Below, piece after piece: positions 1 to 6,119 of a stretch of 6,119 bases of DNA (the first letter of the stretch is position 1; each line of letters starts with the position of its first letter). The DNA is from Candidatus Zixiibacteriota bacterium (GTDB taxonomy: Bacteria; Zixibacteria; MSB-5A5; CAIYYT01), in NCBI GenBank assembly GCA_963205155.1, contig CAUJJY010000275.1, positions 1-6,119 on the forward strand. The letters run 5' to 3'. Under the pieces are notes generated by a model that was given only the letters and a program-made list of their open reading frames with translations, made no database searches and had not been told where the DNA came from. A program made the translations under genes and the position numbers.

Positions 1-1854
1 CAGAGAACCAGAGAAGAGAATCGGGTATTTCCACTGATTGGCGGTGATGATCTGTTCAACCATCTGGTCGGCGACGGTGGTTATCTGACCGGTTTCCTGA
101 TCACGATAAGCCATCAGGACGTGTTCCCACCCGCCGCGCAGACGGTCGACAAATGGTTTGAGCGGGCGGGTTGAAGCAAGACTTTCCCATTGCATCTGCT
201 CATCAGTGAGGTTGATCGGGACGCCCATTTGGTGTTTCAGTTGCAGCTGGTACCAGTCGGTTTGGATAAGGGAAAGATTGGCAACGCGAACATCGCGGCG
301 AAGACCGTAAACCTCTTGCAGGCACCAAAGCGGGAAAGTGTCGTTGTCGCCGCCGGTAAAGAGTATGGCATCCTGCGGACACGACATTAGATAGTTGTAG
401 GCATAGTCGTATGCGAGGAAATTATTGGAGCGGTTGTTGAAATTGTAGTTGGCGCCAATCGTTATCGCCGGGAAGATAAAGGTGATCACCCCGAGAGCAA
501 CGGTGACCAAAGTTCGACCCTGCAGTTTCAGCCAATCAATCAGAAAATTGAGAACGACAAACAACCCCATGCCGATGCAGAGCGCGAAGGTGATGAAACC
601 GGGCGTGAAGAAGTAGTCGCGGTCACGGACCTCGAGCTTGTTCAAGCCGGTGGACGGGTCAATCATTGAGCCGTCGGCAAAGTTCATATAAAGCACCAGT
701 CCAAGGGTGCCGGCGAAAAGAATCAGGGCGAAAAACGTTCCGACTCGCCATTTCCATTTGATCAGTGCGATGATTCCAATGATGGCTAAAATGAATGGTA
801 TGGTAAACAGCATTCCCCCGAAGCCGAATTGGTCCATCAAGAAACCGCCAAAGCCAATGCGCGGGAAATCACCGAGTTGGTGTTCCCAACTGGCGCGACG
901 TTTGAACATCTTCTCGAACATCGATTCGGAACCGTACTGCTTGCGCTGTAAGTAACCATAGAAGCGTTCCCAATCGGCGGGATTGTTCTGGTTGATGGCG
1001 GGTTTCTCGGCGGCGCGAATCGGAATATAGGCATGTGCGGAGAAGCCGATCATGGCGGCGACGCTTAAGCCCAGCGCCAACGCCCAGCCGGAATCGCGTT
1101 TCTGGATAAAACCAATCAAAGAGATCACCAGCCAAACCGGGACCAGCACGAGGAACCAAGAGACGTTGGCGGCTACTGTAAACAAGACGATGCCGCTGAT
1201 CCAGAAGCGGTAGTCCTTGCGCAGGCGCTCGTCGACGGAAATGACAAAAATGAAAATTGCCGGCATGGCAAGGAACGAAGTCATGTGAATCGCGACGGAG
1301 AGCAGGCTTATGTAAGCGATCATTATCAAGTACTTGATCGAAGACGTCTGCTGGCGATGGTCGTACCAAAGAAGCGAAAGCCAGATCAGGGCAAAGTAAA
1401 TGGCCATCGCGATGGCGTAGACCTCGGCTTCGACGGAGTTCGACCAATTGGTGCGGCTGAAGGCAAACAGCAATGCTCCGGTGATTGAACAGAGATAGGC
1501 GAGCAATAAGCGGCTGCGATTTTCAGTGACTCCGGGCAGGAAGCGAAGGAGCCGAACGGAAACGACGTAGCCCATCGTTGCCGCTGCAGAGGCGCTGAAG
1601 ACGGACAAGAGATTGATTCGATGCGAGATATCTGAAGCGATCGGCAGCAGCGAGAAGATACGGCCAATCAACAAGTAGAGCGGGTTACCCGGCGGGTGGG
1701 CAATGCCAAGGATATAGGAGCAGGCGATGTACTCGCCACAATCCCAAAACGGCACTGAACGCTGGACGGTCATCAGGTAGACGATCAGCGAGACGAAGAA
1801 GACAATTCCACCACCGGCAAGATATGCGTAGTCGCGTGTTTTATTCTGAAACAG
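1..1854 (-). CDS. DUF2723 family multi-pass membrane protein (GT-C/TMEM260-like), 3' end outside window
   Basis: The minus frame is open for 618 codons and is cut by the left edge, so the C-terminus is missing. The N-terminal third carries the DUF2723 signature: a first membrane segment at about residues 9-30, then FWDCGE (D38, E41) in the first loop and HPPGNP at 53-58. About eleven further hydrophobic segments follow to about residue 465, then a soluble domain with the family's GGDNDTFPLW motif (500-509) and a conserved NLSLIQTDWY (526-535). Known for the family: DUF2723 proteins resemble GT-C glycosyltransferases, and the human member TMEM260 is a protein O-mannosyltransferase; most bacterial members are uncharacterised. 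By inference it is an inner-membrane lipid-linked sugar transferase with D38/E41 as candidate catalytic or metal-site acids. The start is assigned to CTG at 1854-1852 because an in-frame TAG lies at 1869-1867, no ATG/GTG/TTG lies between, and the next ATG falls at the end of the first membrane helix. The family call is firm; the exact start and function are not. Confidence 0.88.
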   Translation of the reverse strand, partial: MFQNKTRDYAYLAGGGIVFFVSLIVYLMTVQRSVPFWDCGEYIACSYILGIAHPPGNPLYLLIGRIFSLLPIASDISHRINLLSVFSASAAATMGYVVSVRLLRFLPGVTENRSRLLLAYLCSITGALLFAFSRTNWSNSVEAEVYAIAMAIYFALIWLSLLWYDHRQQTSSIKYLIMIAYISLLSVAIHMTSFLAMPAIFIFVISVDERLRKDYRFWISGIVLFTVAANVSWFLVLVPVWLVISLIGFIQKRDSGWALALGLSVAAMIGFSAHAYIPIRAAEKPAINQNNPADWERFYGYLQRKQYGSESMFEKMFKRRASWEHQLGDFPRIGFGGFLMDQFGFGGMLFTIPFILAIIGIIALIKWKWRVGTFFALILFAGTLGLVLYMNFADGSMIDPSTGLNKLEVRDRDYFFTPGFITFALCIGMGLFVVLNFLIDWLKLQGRTLVTVALGVITFIFPAITIGANYNFNNRSNNFLAYDYAYNYLMSCPQDAILFTGGDNDTFPLWCLQEVYGLRRDVRVANLSLIQTDWYQLQLKHQMGVPINLTDEQMQWESLASTRPLKPFVDRLRGGWEHVLMAYRDQETGQITTVADQMVEQIITANQWKYPILFSGSL

Positions 1855-1861
1855 TGTTAAG

Positions 1862-1868
1862 CCTCTCT
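1862..1868 (-). promoter_or_regulatory. Ribosome binding site deciding a CTG start
   Basis: On the minus strand AGAGAGG sits seven bases before CTG at 1854-1852, which is ideal Shine-Dalgarno spacing. It overlaps the in-frame TAG stop at 1869-1867, so translation of the DUF2723 gene must begin after it. This spacing is the main reason for choosing the CTG, which gives an N-terminus reading MFQNKTRDYAYLAGG ahead of the first membrane helix. Confidence 0.6.
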
Positions 1869-1881
1869 ACATCAATAAAAG

Positions 1882-1909
1882 TTCGCATCAGCCGACAAAT
1901 ATATAGAAT
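1882..1909 (+). promoter_or_regulatory. Possible divergent promoter of the small membrane protein gene
   Basis: TTCGCA (1882-1887), a 16-base spacer and TAGAAT (1904-1909) form a moderate sigma-70-like promoter, with four and five of six consensus matches. TTTG also follows the TA at 1904 but with one base too many for the exact Bacteroidetes -7 motif. Transcription would begin near 1916, about 30 bases before the ATG. Its -10 abuts the -10 of the opposing promoter. Confidence 0.35.
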
Positions 1910-1926
1910 TTGGAATAACAAACAAC
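1896..1926 (-). promoter_or_regulatory. Bacteroidetes-like promoter of the DUF2723 gene
   Basis: On the minus strand TATATTTG (1903-1896) matches the Bacteroidetes -7 consensus TAnnTTTG exactly, and GTTG (1926-1923) lies 19 bases upstream, matching the TTTG -33 element at three of four bases. The same stretch also reads as a sigma-70-like pair, TTGTTT (1925-1920), 16 bases, TATATT (1903-1898). Transcription would start near 1890, leaving a leader of roughly 35 bases that contains the AGAGAGG site. This is a by-eye call without expression data. Confidence 0.5.
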
Positions 1927-1935
1927 CCCTTTGAC

Positions 1936-1940
1936 GGAGG
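1936..1940 (+). promoter_or_regulatory. Ribosome binding site of the small membrane protein gene
   Basis: GGAGG lies five bases before ATG at 1946. It decides the start: an upstream in-frame TTG at 1931 would place this site inside the coding sequence and add five residues (ending in EVS) that look like leader rather than protein. Confidence 0.75.
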
Positions 1941-1945
1941 TTTCA

Positions 1946-2188
1946 ATGTTAACCTGGTGCGGATTATTGTTTACTCTTGGGATTGCCGCGTTTCTTGACT
2001 CGATCTTCAACTATGGAAATATCTTCCGGCAGATCAACTCGGTGCTGTTCATGTTGACTTCATTGGGATTGCTGGTGCGCACGACAACCAAAATGAAGAC
2101 AAGGACGATTGAGAATTACCAGAAGCGTATCGAGCAACTCGAACAAGAAGTGCGCGAATTCAAAGGCGAGAAAAAAGTCAGGGTCTGA
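1946..2188 (+). CDS. Small two-helix membrane protein with coiled-coil tail, unrecognised family
   Basis: The product is 80 residues, starting at ATG with GGAGG five bases upstream and ending in TGA. I do not recognise a family. Visible features: a hydrophobic segment at about residues 2-18 (starting MLTWCGLLF), a short polar loop FNYGNIFRQ at 21-29, a second hydrophobic segment at about 30-44, then a basic stretch TTTKMKTR and a charged helix with heptad character (IENYQKRIEQLEQEVREF, about 55-72) ending in a lysine-rich tail. By the positive-inside rule, the basic tail should be cytoplasmic, with both termini inside. The overall plan (two helices plus a cytoplasmic coiled coil) resembles LapA/DUF1049 proteins, but I see no convincing sequence match. 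It is transcribed alone, divergent from the DUF2723 gene and convergent with the TPR gene, so neighbours give no firm functional clue. The strong ribosome binding site and sensible protein make it a likely real gene. Confidence 0.8.
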   Translation: MLTWCGLLFTLGIAAFLDSIFNYGNIFRQINSVLFMLTSLGLLVRTTTKMKTRTIENYQKRIEQLEQEVREFKGEKKVRV

Positions 2189-2189
2189 C
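2171..2189 (-). terminator. Candidate intrinsic terminator of the TPR operon, inside the convergent gene
   Basis: Reading the minus strand from 2189, GTCAG, loop ACC and CTGAC form a perfect five-pair stem followed directly by six T residues. It begins 16 bases past the TAA of the TPR gene, where a terminator is expected. It overlaps the last codons and stop of the plus-strand small gene. The stem is short, so efficiency may be modest. On the plus strand the A tract precedes the hairpin, so it would not terminate the small gene. Confidence 0.45.
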
Positions 2190-2204
2190 GCTGATAACTT
2201 AGGG

Positions 2205-4040
2205 TTAGGACTTGGTCTTAGCCGGCTGTGCGCAGAGAGTTCTTTCCGTCCGTTGTAGCTTCTTGCGCACGTCTTCGACATTCAGACTATTGGGGTGATT
2301 CAGCAGCACTTGCTGGTACATGGAGCGCGCCAGTTCGCAGTTGTGCTGGCGATCGGCGTAAAGATCTCCCTTGCGCTCAAATGCGATTGGGGCATAAAAA
2401 CTTGCCGGGTAGCGCGCGATTAGAGAGTCATACTCTGCTAATGCCTGCGCATCCTGATTCAATACTTGATAAACTTCCCCGGAACTTAACCACGCCAACT
2501 CCGGCAAGATCGCGCCGGAGCGGTCCTTGAGTTTTGCAAGCTCTACCAACGCCTGTGGAAATTCGAATCGGAATCTTGCAAAGAGGGCTGTCGCGAAGAT
2601 CCGCAGAGTGGCTTCTTCCATCCCAGCATACTCGCTGATCAGCATAATACGGCGCAGGCAGTCATTGACGAAGACACTCTTGGGGAACGCGTTCATCATC
2701 TTGCCATACGCCTCGCGTGCGGCTTCGAAATTTCCAATAAAGAATTGCAGTTCCGCACGTTTGAAAAGCAGCTCTTCCTGATTGCGTTGCGGAAGCTGGT
2801 TGGTGTTGACAAGCGCATAGATCGAATCAGCCAGGATCGCATCCCCCAGCGCCAAGTGACAGTCGCCGATTAACATCTTGGAGGCGGCCGCAAGCGGCAG
2901 GCGCGGATATTTTCTGGTGACTTCCTCGAAAGTGCCAACGGCACCGAGCGGATCGCGAAGCCCCTGGAATGTAACAACACCAAGCGAGTAAAGCGCTTCG
3001 GAGACATCGCGATCATTCGGGGCGAGGGTGATGATTTCTCGATAGAGAGCAGCAGCCGACTGGAAATCGCCGCGCTCGAATTTAGATTCTGCGAGAATGA
3101 ATTGCGACTGGACCAAGAGCGGCGTCTTGGGCAGAGCGGCAATTTGCGCGCAGGCTTTGTCGACCATTTCGTAAGCGCCGTTATCGCGGGCAACGCGGGC
3201 GAAATAGAGCAGATTTTTGCCGAGACCGTTTTCTAACGAGTCAACAATACGGAAACGATCGAGAGCCTTGTCGTATTCGTCTTGCGCTACGAGATAGTCG
3301 CCGTAGAAGCGTTGGGCATCCTTGTGGCCGGGGTTGCTTTTGACAATATCAGACAGCGCCTTCTCGAGGCCGGTGTCATATTCTTCCAGCGCATCAAGTT
3401 TGATTAAGTTGGCTACTCTGCCGGTCACATAGATATTCTGGGTGGTATCGATCTGGACCATGACAAAGTATTCCCGAACAGCCTCACCGTAGTTGCGCAT
3501 AACTTCGTAAAGTTGCGCCAGCTTGCGCGCGAATTGACGCGGTTGATTCAACTTGACGCGTGATTCCTGGAGGAATTTCACGGCGTCGGCATAATAGCCG
3601 TTAGTCATGAAAATGTCCGCCGCGCTTTCATAGATTTGTGCGTCGTTGGGCGTCAAGTCGATGGCGACGTCGATCTGTTTTCTGCCCTCGTCAAGCTTGC
3701 CTTGTCGCAAGTAGATACCGGCGATCTCGAGCTGAATGCCGGACTTCTGGAACGGTTGGCTGGCTCCAAGTCGCCGTTCAAGAATGACCAAGGCCGAATC
3801 ATAATCCTTGGTGCAGACGTAAGCGTTCTTGAGGGCGGTGACGATGCGTTCATCATTGGGATAGCGATCATAGAGCGGCCGCAGTTGCGCGACGGCTTCG
3901 GTGCATCGTCCGGCAAAGATCATGGTTTCGGCGTTCTTGGCGCGCTGCATCTCCAATTGCGATTGCGCGCGTGAAACCGACGCCAGAGCCATTAGCACTG
4001 ACGCCACGATTATGAGGAGTGTTGATTTTCTGATACTCAT
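2205..4040 (-). CDS. Exported tetratricopeptide-repeat protein
   Basis: This is a complete 611-residue protein. The N-terminus MSIRKS, a hydrophobic stretch to about residue 20 and SVSRA before Gln26 form a type I signal peptide, probably cleaved after Ala25, with no lipobox cysteine; the product should be periplasmic. The rest is almost entirely helical repeats: clear TPR-like units at about 36-63, 102-132, 136-165, 170-198, 242-268, 313-343, 347-379, 423-454, 515-545 and 552-584, several ending in the typical PND or PKS turn. A less regular stretch at about 455-512 may be a packing interface. TPR arrays are protein-binding scaffolds; no enzymatic motif is visible. The start ATG shares four bases (ATGA) with the stop of the upstream DUF4175-type gene and no Shine-Dalgarno sequence precedes it, which points to translational coupling and a joint role in the envelope. 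A BamD/YbgF-like assembly factor is an alternative reading, but the length favours a general scaffold. Confidence 0.9.
   Translation of the reverse strand: MSIRKSTLLIIVASVLMALASVSRAQSQLEMQRAKNAETMIFAGRCTEAVAQLRPLYDRYPNDERIVTALKNAYVCTKDYDSALVILERRLGASQPFQKSGIQLEIAGIYLRQGKLDEGRKQIDVAIDLTPNDAQIYESAADIFMTNGYYADAVKFLQESRVKLNQPRQFARKLAQLYEVMRNYGEAVREYFVMVQIDTTQNIYVTGRVANLIKLDALEEYDTGLEKALSDIVKSNPGHKDAQRFYGDYLVAQDEYDKALDRFRIVDSLENGLGKNLLYFARVARDNGAYEMVDKACAQIAALPKTPLLVQSQFILAESKFERGDFQSAAALYREIITLAPNDRDVSEALYSLGVVTFQGLRDPLGAVGTFEEVTRKYPRLPLAAASKMLIGDCHLALGDAILADSIYALVNTNQLPQRNQEELLFKRAELQFFIGNFEAAREAYGKMMNAFPKSVFVNDCLRRIMLISEYAGMEEATLRIFATALFARFRFEFPQALVELAKLKDRSGAILPELAWLSSGEVYQVLNQDAQALAEYDSLIARYPASFYAPIAFERKGDLYADRQHNCELARSMYQQVLLNHPNSLNVEDVRKKLQRTERTLCAQPAKTKS
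4037..4040 (-). promoter_or_regulatory. ATGA stop/start overlap coupling the DUF4175-type and TPR genes
   Basis: The TGA ending the upstream gene and the ATG starting the TPR gene share four bases on the minus strand. The preceding bases (CAACCAGCCGAATAA) contain no purine-rich ribosome binding site, so initiation on the TPR gene probably depends on ribosomes terminating on the upstream gene. Confidence 0.8.
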
Positions 4041-6118
4041 TTATTCGGCTGGTTGGCGTTGACCGAACGGAAGTACTCCTTGATGAGTTCTTCATATTCC
4101 GGCGGATAGCCTTCGTTCATGTACTTCTGCAGGCGATCCTGATAGCTCTGCCGCGAAGCCGACTCGAACTTGAGCTGTTCCGGAGAAGCGCGGAGAATAT
4201 CCCGAGCCGATTCGGCCTTACGCTCTTCAGAGAAATCCTGGCGCTCCATGGAGCGCTGGAAATCAAGCATGCGGGAGTGGATCTTGTGTTGGCGCGGTAA
4301 TGTCTGTTCGGTGACTTGGCCGCTCTCGAGGTCTTCAACTACCTTTTCAACTTCTTTGTCAAGTTCATCGAGTCGACCGAGGATTTCTTTGCGAGCACCC
4401 TGTTCTTTCTGGAGTTCGCCGAGGCTTTTGCGAACAGCACTTTGCTCGGCTGCAAGGCGTCCCAGTTCACCGGGATTGGGTTTTGAATTGCCCGGTTTAT
4501 CGCATGACGATGCGGTCTTGTTGTTGAGTTGCTTCTGTTGCTGCGAAAGTTTGTTCATCTTCTGGAACATATTCTCATTATCACAGCGTCCGCTATTGCA
4601 CATTTGTTGACTTTGCGTGGATTGCATCAGTTGATTGGCAGCCTGATTGAGCGAGAACATGGCGTCCTTCTGCATCCGCATGGCATTGGATCCGTTGCGT
4701 TTCATCAACTCTTCGGTCGATTGATTCATCGATTCGCGGGCTTTGTCCATCAGTCCGCCAATTTCCTGTGAATAAAACGGCGATTCCATCGAAATCTGCT
4801 TGAGCTTGGTATCGAGCGATTCCATAGTGCGCTGAAGCGCCTGCTGTTCGGCCGCGAGTTGTTGCAGTTGCGGCGAGGTGGGATCCGCCGTTTCCGCACG
4901 ATTGATGACATCTTCCTGCTTGTCGGAGACGTAGAGAATTTCGTTGGCGGCTTCCTTCATTTTTTCAGCTGATTTTTGACCTTGATTGCTATTGAAGGAG
5001 TCTTTCATTTGCTGCATCTGATTCTGCATCTTTTTGAGGCTGCTCATGGCCTGCTGGCCGGCCTGTCTGGAAGACTTCTTGTTTTTCTGCTTCAGCTGGT
5101 CGGTCATCTCCTGCATTGCTTCACTGGCTTCCGGTTCGCGACTGGCCTCGAGGAACTTCTGTGCATCTTCCTGCTGATCGAGCTTGAGTTCTTCCAGCAT
5201 CTTCTGCAGTTCGTCTGCCTGCTTCTGCAGTTTATCGAGATCTTCCTTATTTTGCTGTTCGCGCGGTGACAATTCGGAAAGCTGCTGTTCCGGTGTTGAT
5301 TCGGTCTTGTCGTTCACCGACTGCTGCTTCTCGATGATCTCTTCGAGTTGGCGAACCATGTTTTCCATTTTTTGCTGCGCCTGCATGAATTTGAGCATCG
5401 CGATGGTCCGTTCCAGTTTCTCTTTGATGTCTTCCTGCGAGACTTGCATTTCTTCGGCGGCTTTCTGCATTTCTTCCGGCGACATCTTTTCCATCGCCTC
5501 TTGCAGTTTGCGCATAGCCTCTTTCATCTCCGGCGTGGCGACTTCCTGGAAGAGTTTCTGGAGTTCCTGCAGTTTCTGCATGATTTCCAGCGAGGTCATG
5601 TCGTTTTTGCGCATTTCCTCTTTCATCTGCTCCATGCGTTCGCCGATCTTCTCCATCGACTCAACGAGTTCCTGTTGGTTGTCGAGCGCCTTCTGGAGTT
5701 CCTGTTTCTTTTCCCAGTCCATTTCTTTGTTGGAAAGCAGCTCTTCCTGCAGTTTTTCGGTGTTCTCAAGAAGCTGTTGCTGGGTTTCGCGCAGTTTTTC
5801 GAGTTCGCTGATTTGCGCTTCGCCTTCATCTTCGAGGTAAGCAAATTGTTCTTCGATCGACGGCAGGCGCGCTACGAGCAATTGTGAAAGGGCGCTCTTG
5901 GGGCCGGTAATATTGTCGTTGTCGAAAACCTCGAATTGATATTCGACCCAGCCGCCGGGTTCAAGACCGACATCGCCGAGACTCCAGGGATAGCGCACCT
6001 CGATATTGCGTCCGGACTGCCGGTCAAAGGGGATGTCAATCTTGCGGGCGAAGGTTTCGCCCTGGATGCTGAACACGCGATAGTGAAGTTTGAGATCGGA
6101 GAAACCGAAGTCGTCAAA
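4037..6118 (-). CDS. DUF4175-type protein with very long coiled-coil tail, 5' end outside window
   Basis: The frame is open from the right edge for 693 residues plus TGA. A GTG at 6076 is an internal valine (LHYRVFSIQ), not a start, because in-frame coding continues upstream to the edge. Visible residues 1-85 look like the end of a beta-sandwich domain: DDFGFSDLKLHYRV at 2-15, then GGWVEYQFEVFDNDN at 55-69 and GPKSA at 72-76, the hallmark of bacterial DUF4175 proteins. From about residue 90 to 640 the chain is a nearly unbroken coiled coil rich in Gln, Glu, Lys and Met (for example MKEAMRKLQEAMEKM). It is interrupted near 500-550 by a segment with three cysteines (507, 512, 539) and a Pro/Gly/Asn-rich turn. 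The C-terminus has RQHKIHSRMLDFQRSMER (609-626) and a final PPEYEELIKEYF. Full-length DUF4175 proteins normally have N-terminal membrane helices, so the tail is probably periplasmic. In Bacteroidetes this family often sits near MoxR/Bat-type genes; whether so here cannot be seen. Molecular function is unknown. Confidence 0.8.
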   Translation of the reverse strand, partial: FDDFGFSDLKLHYRVFSIQGETFARKIDIPFDRQSGRNIEVRYPWSLGDVGLEPGGWVEYQFEVFDNDNITGPKSALSQLLVARLPSIEEQFAYLEDEGEAQISELEKLRETQQQLLENTEKLQEELLSNKEMDWEKKQELQKALDNQQELVESMEKIGERMEQMKEEMRKNDMTSLEIMQKLQELQKLFQEVATPEMKEAMRKLQEAMEKMSPEEMQKAAEEMQVSQEDIKEKLERTIAMLKFMQAQQKMENMVRQLEEIIEKQQSVNDKTESTPEQQLSELSPREQQNKEDLDKLQKQADELQKMLEELKLDQQEDAQKFLEASREPEASEAMQEMTDQLKQKNKKSSRQAGQQAMSSLKKMQNQMQQMKDSFNSNQGQKSAEKMKEAANEILYVSDKQEDVINRAETADPTSPQLQQLAAEQQALQRTMESLDTKLKQISMESPFYSQEIGGLMDKARESMNQSTEELMKRNGSNAMRMQKDAMFSLNQAANQLMQSTQSQQMCNSGRCDNENMFQKMNKLSQQQKQLNNKTASSCDKPGNSKPNPGELGRLAAEQSAVRKSLGELQKEQGARKEILGRLDELDKEVEKVVEDLESGQVTEQTLPRQHKIHSRMLDFQRSMERQDFSEERKAESARDILRASPEQLKFESASRQSYQDRLQKYMNEGYPPEYEELIKEYFRSVNANQPNK

Positions 6119-6119
6119 A

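Noticed and set aside
869..1447. 192-residue minus-strand frame within the DUF2723 gene
   Set aside because: It is Arg-rich and unlike a folded protein, and it overlaps a fully open, motif-bearing frame on the same strand.
1867..1872. ATG-TAG as a regulatory start-stop mini-ORF before the DUF2723 gene
   Set aside because: No ribosome binding site precedes this ATG on the minus strand (ACTTTTATTG), so initiation there is unlikely; kept only as context for the CTG-start finding.
2199..2209. Telomere-like TTAGGGTTAGG between the convergent genes
   Set aside because: Fewer than two full units, partly made of the TAA stop of the TPR gene; chance match in a bacterial sequence.
3636..3974. 112-residue plus-strand frame opposite the TPR gene
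   Set aside because: Shadow of the TPR coding sequence; the opposing frame has a signal peptide and regular TPR motifs.
4400..5800. Repetitive appearance (many CTGC/TTC-rich motifs on the plus strand) as a DNA repeat array
   Set aside because: No fixed period or identical unit; the pattern follows from Gln/Glu/Lys/Met codon bias in a coiled coil.
5184..5887. Long plus-strand reading frames of 218 and 179 residues opposite the DUF4175-type gene
   Set aside because: They are Ser/Cys- or Phe/Leu/His-rich low-complexity mirrors of the Gln/Glu/Lys/Met codons on the other strand; no ribosome binding site or protein-like domain was seen.
4037..6076. GTG at 6076 as the true start of the DUF4175-type gene
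   Set aside because: The frame stays open to the window edge and the upstream residues (FDDFGFSDLKLHYR) fit the family, so this is an internal valine.

Overview
The window reads as a chromosomal segment from a Gram-negative bacterium of the Bacteroidetes/FCB superphylum type; an uncultured lineage such as Zixibacteria is possible. The inference rests on four things: a DUF2723 multi-membrane protein, a DUF4175-type protein with a huge coiled-coil tail, a signal-peptide TPR protein, and a promoter resembling the Bacteroidetes TTTG/TAnnTTTG consensus. Base composition is close to half G+C by eye. No taxonomic marker gene is present, so the placement is tentative. I see no rRNA, tRNA, CRISPR array, insertion sequence or phage gene.

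Layout. Positions 1-1854 (minus) hold the first 618 codons of a DUF2723 membrane protein that runs off the left edge. Its start is unusual: no ATG, GTG or TTG lies between the upstream in-frame stop and the first membrane segment, and a CTG seven bases after a good ribosome binding site is the best candidate. Positions 1855-1945 are a compact divergent promoter region. Positions 1946-2188 (plus) encode an 80-residue unrecognised protein with two membrane segments and a charged helical tail. Only 16 bases separate its stop from the convergent stop of the next gene. Positions 2205-4040 (minus) encode a complete 611-residue exported TPR protein. Positions 4037-6118 (minus) are the last 693 codons of a DUF4175-type protein whose N-terminus lies beyond the right edge.

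How they work together. The DUF4175-type and TPR genes form a transcription unit running right to left with an ATGA stop/start overlap. They are probably translationally coupled and act together in the cell envelope: a membrane-anchored long coiled coil and a periplasmic TPR scaffold. The unit appears to end at a small hairpin plus T-tract lying inside the 3' end of the convergent small gene. The DUF2723 gene is a separate minus-strand unit driven from the divergent promoter. No clearly new defence or mobile system is visible. The points most worth a second look are the CTG start, the overlapping divergent promoters, the terminator hidden in an opposing reading frame, the small orphan membrane protein and the Cys-containing break in the long coiled coil.
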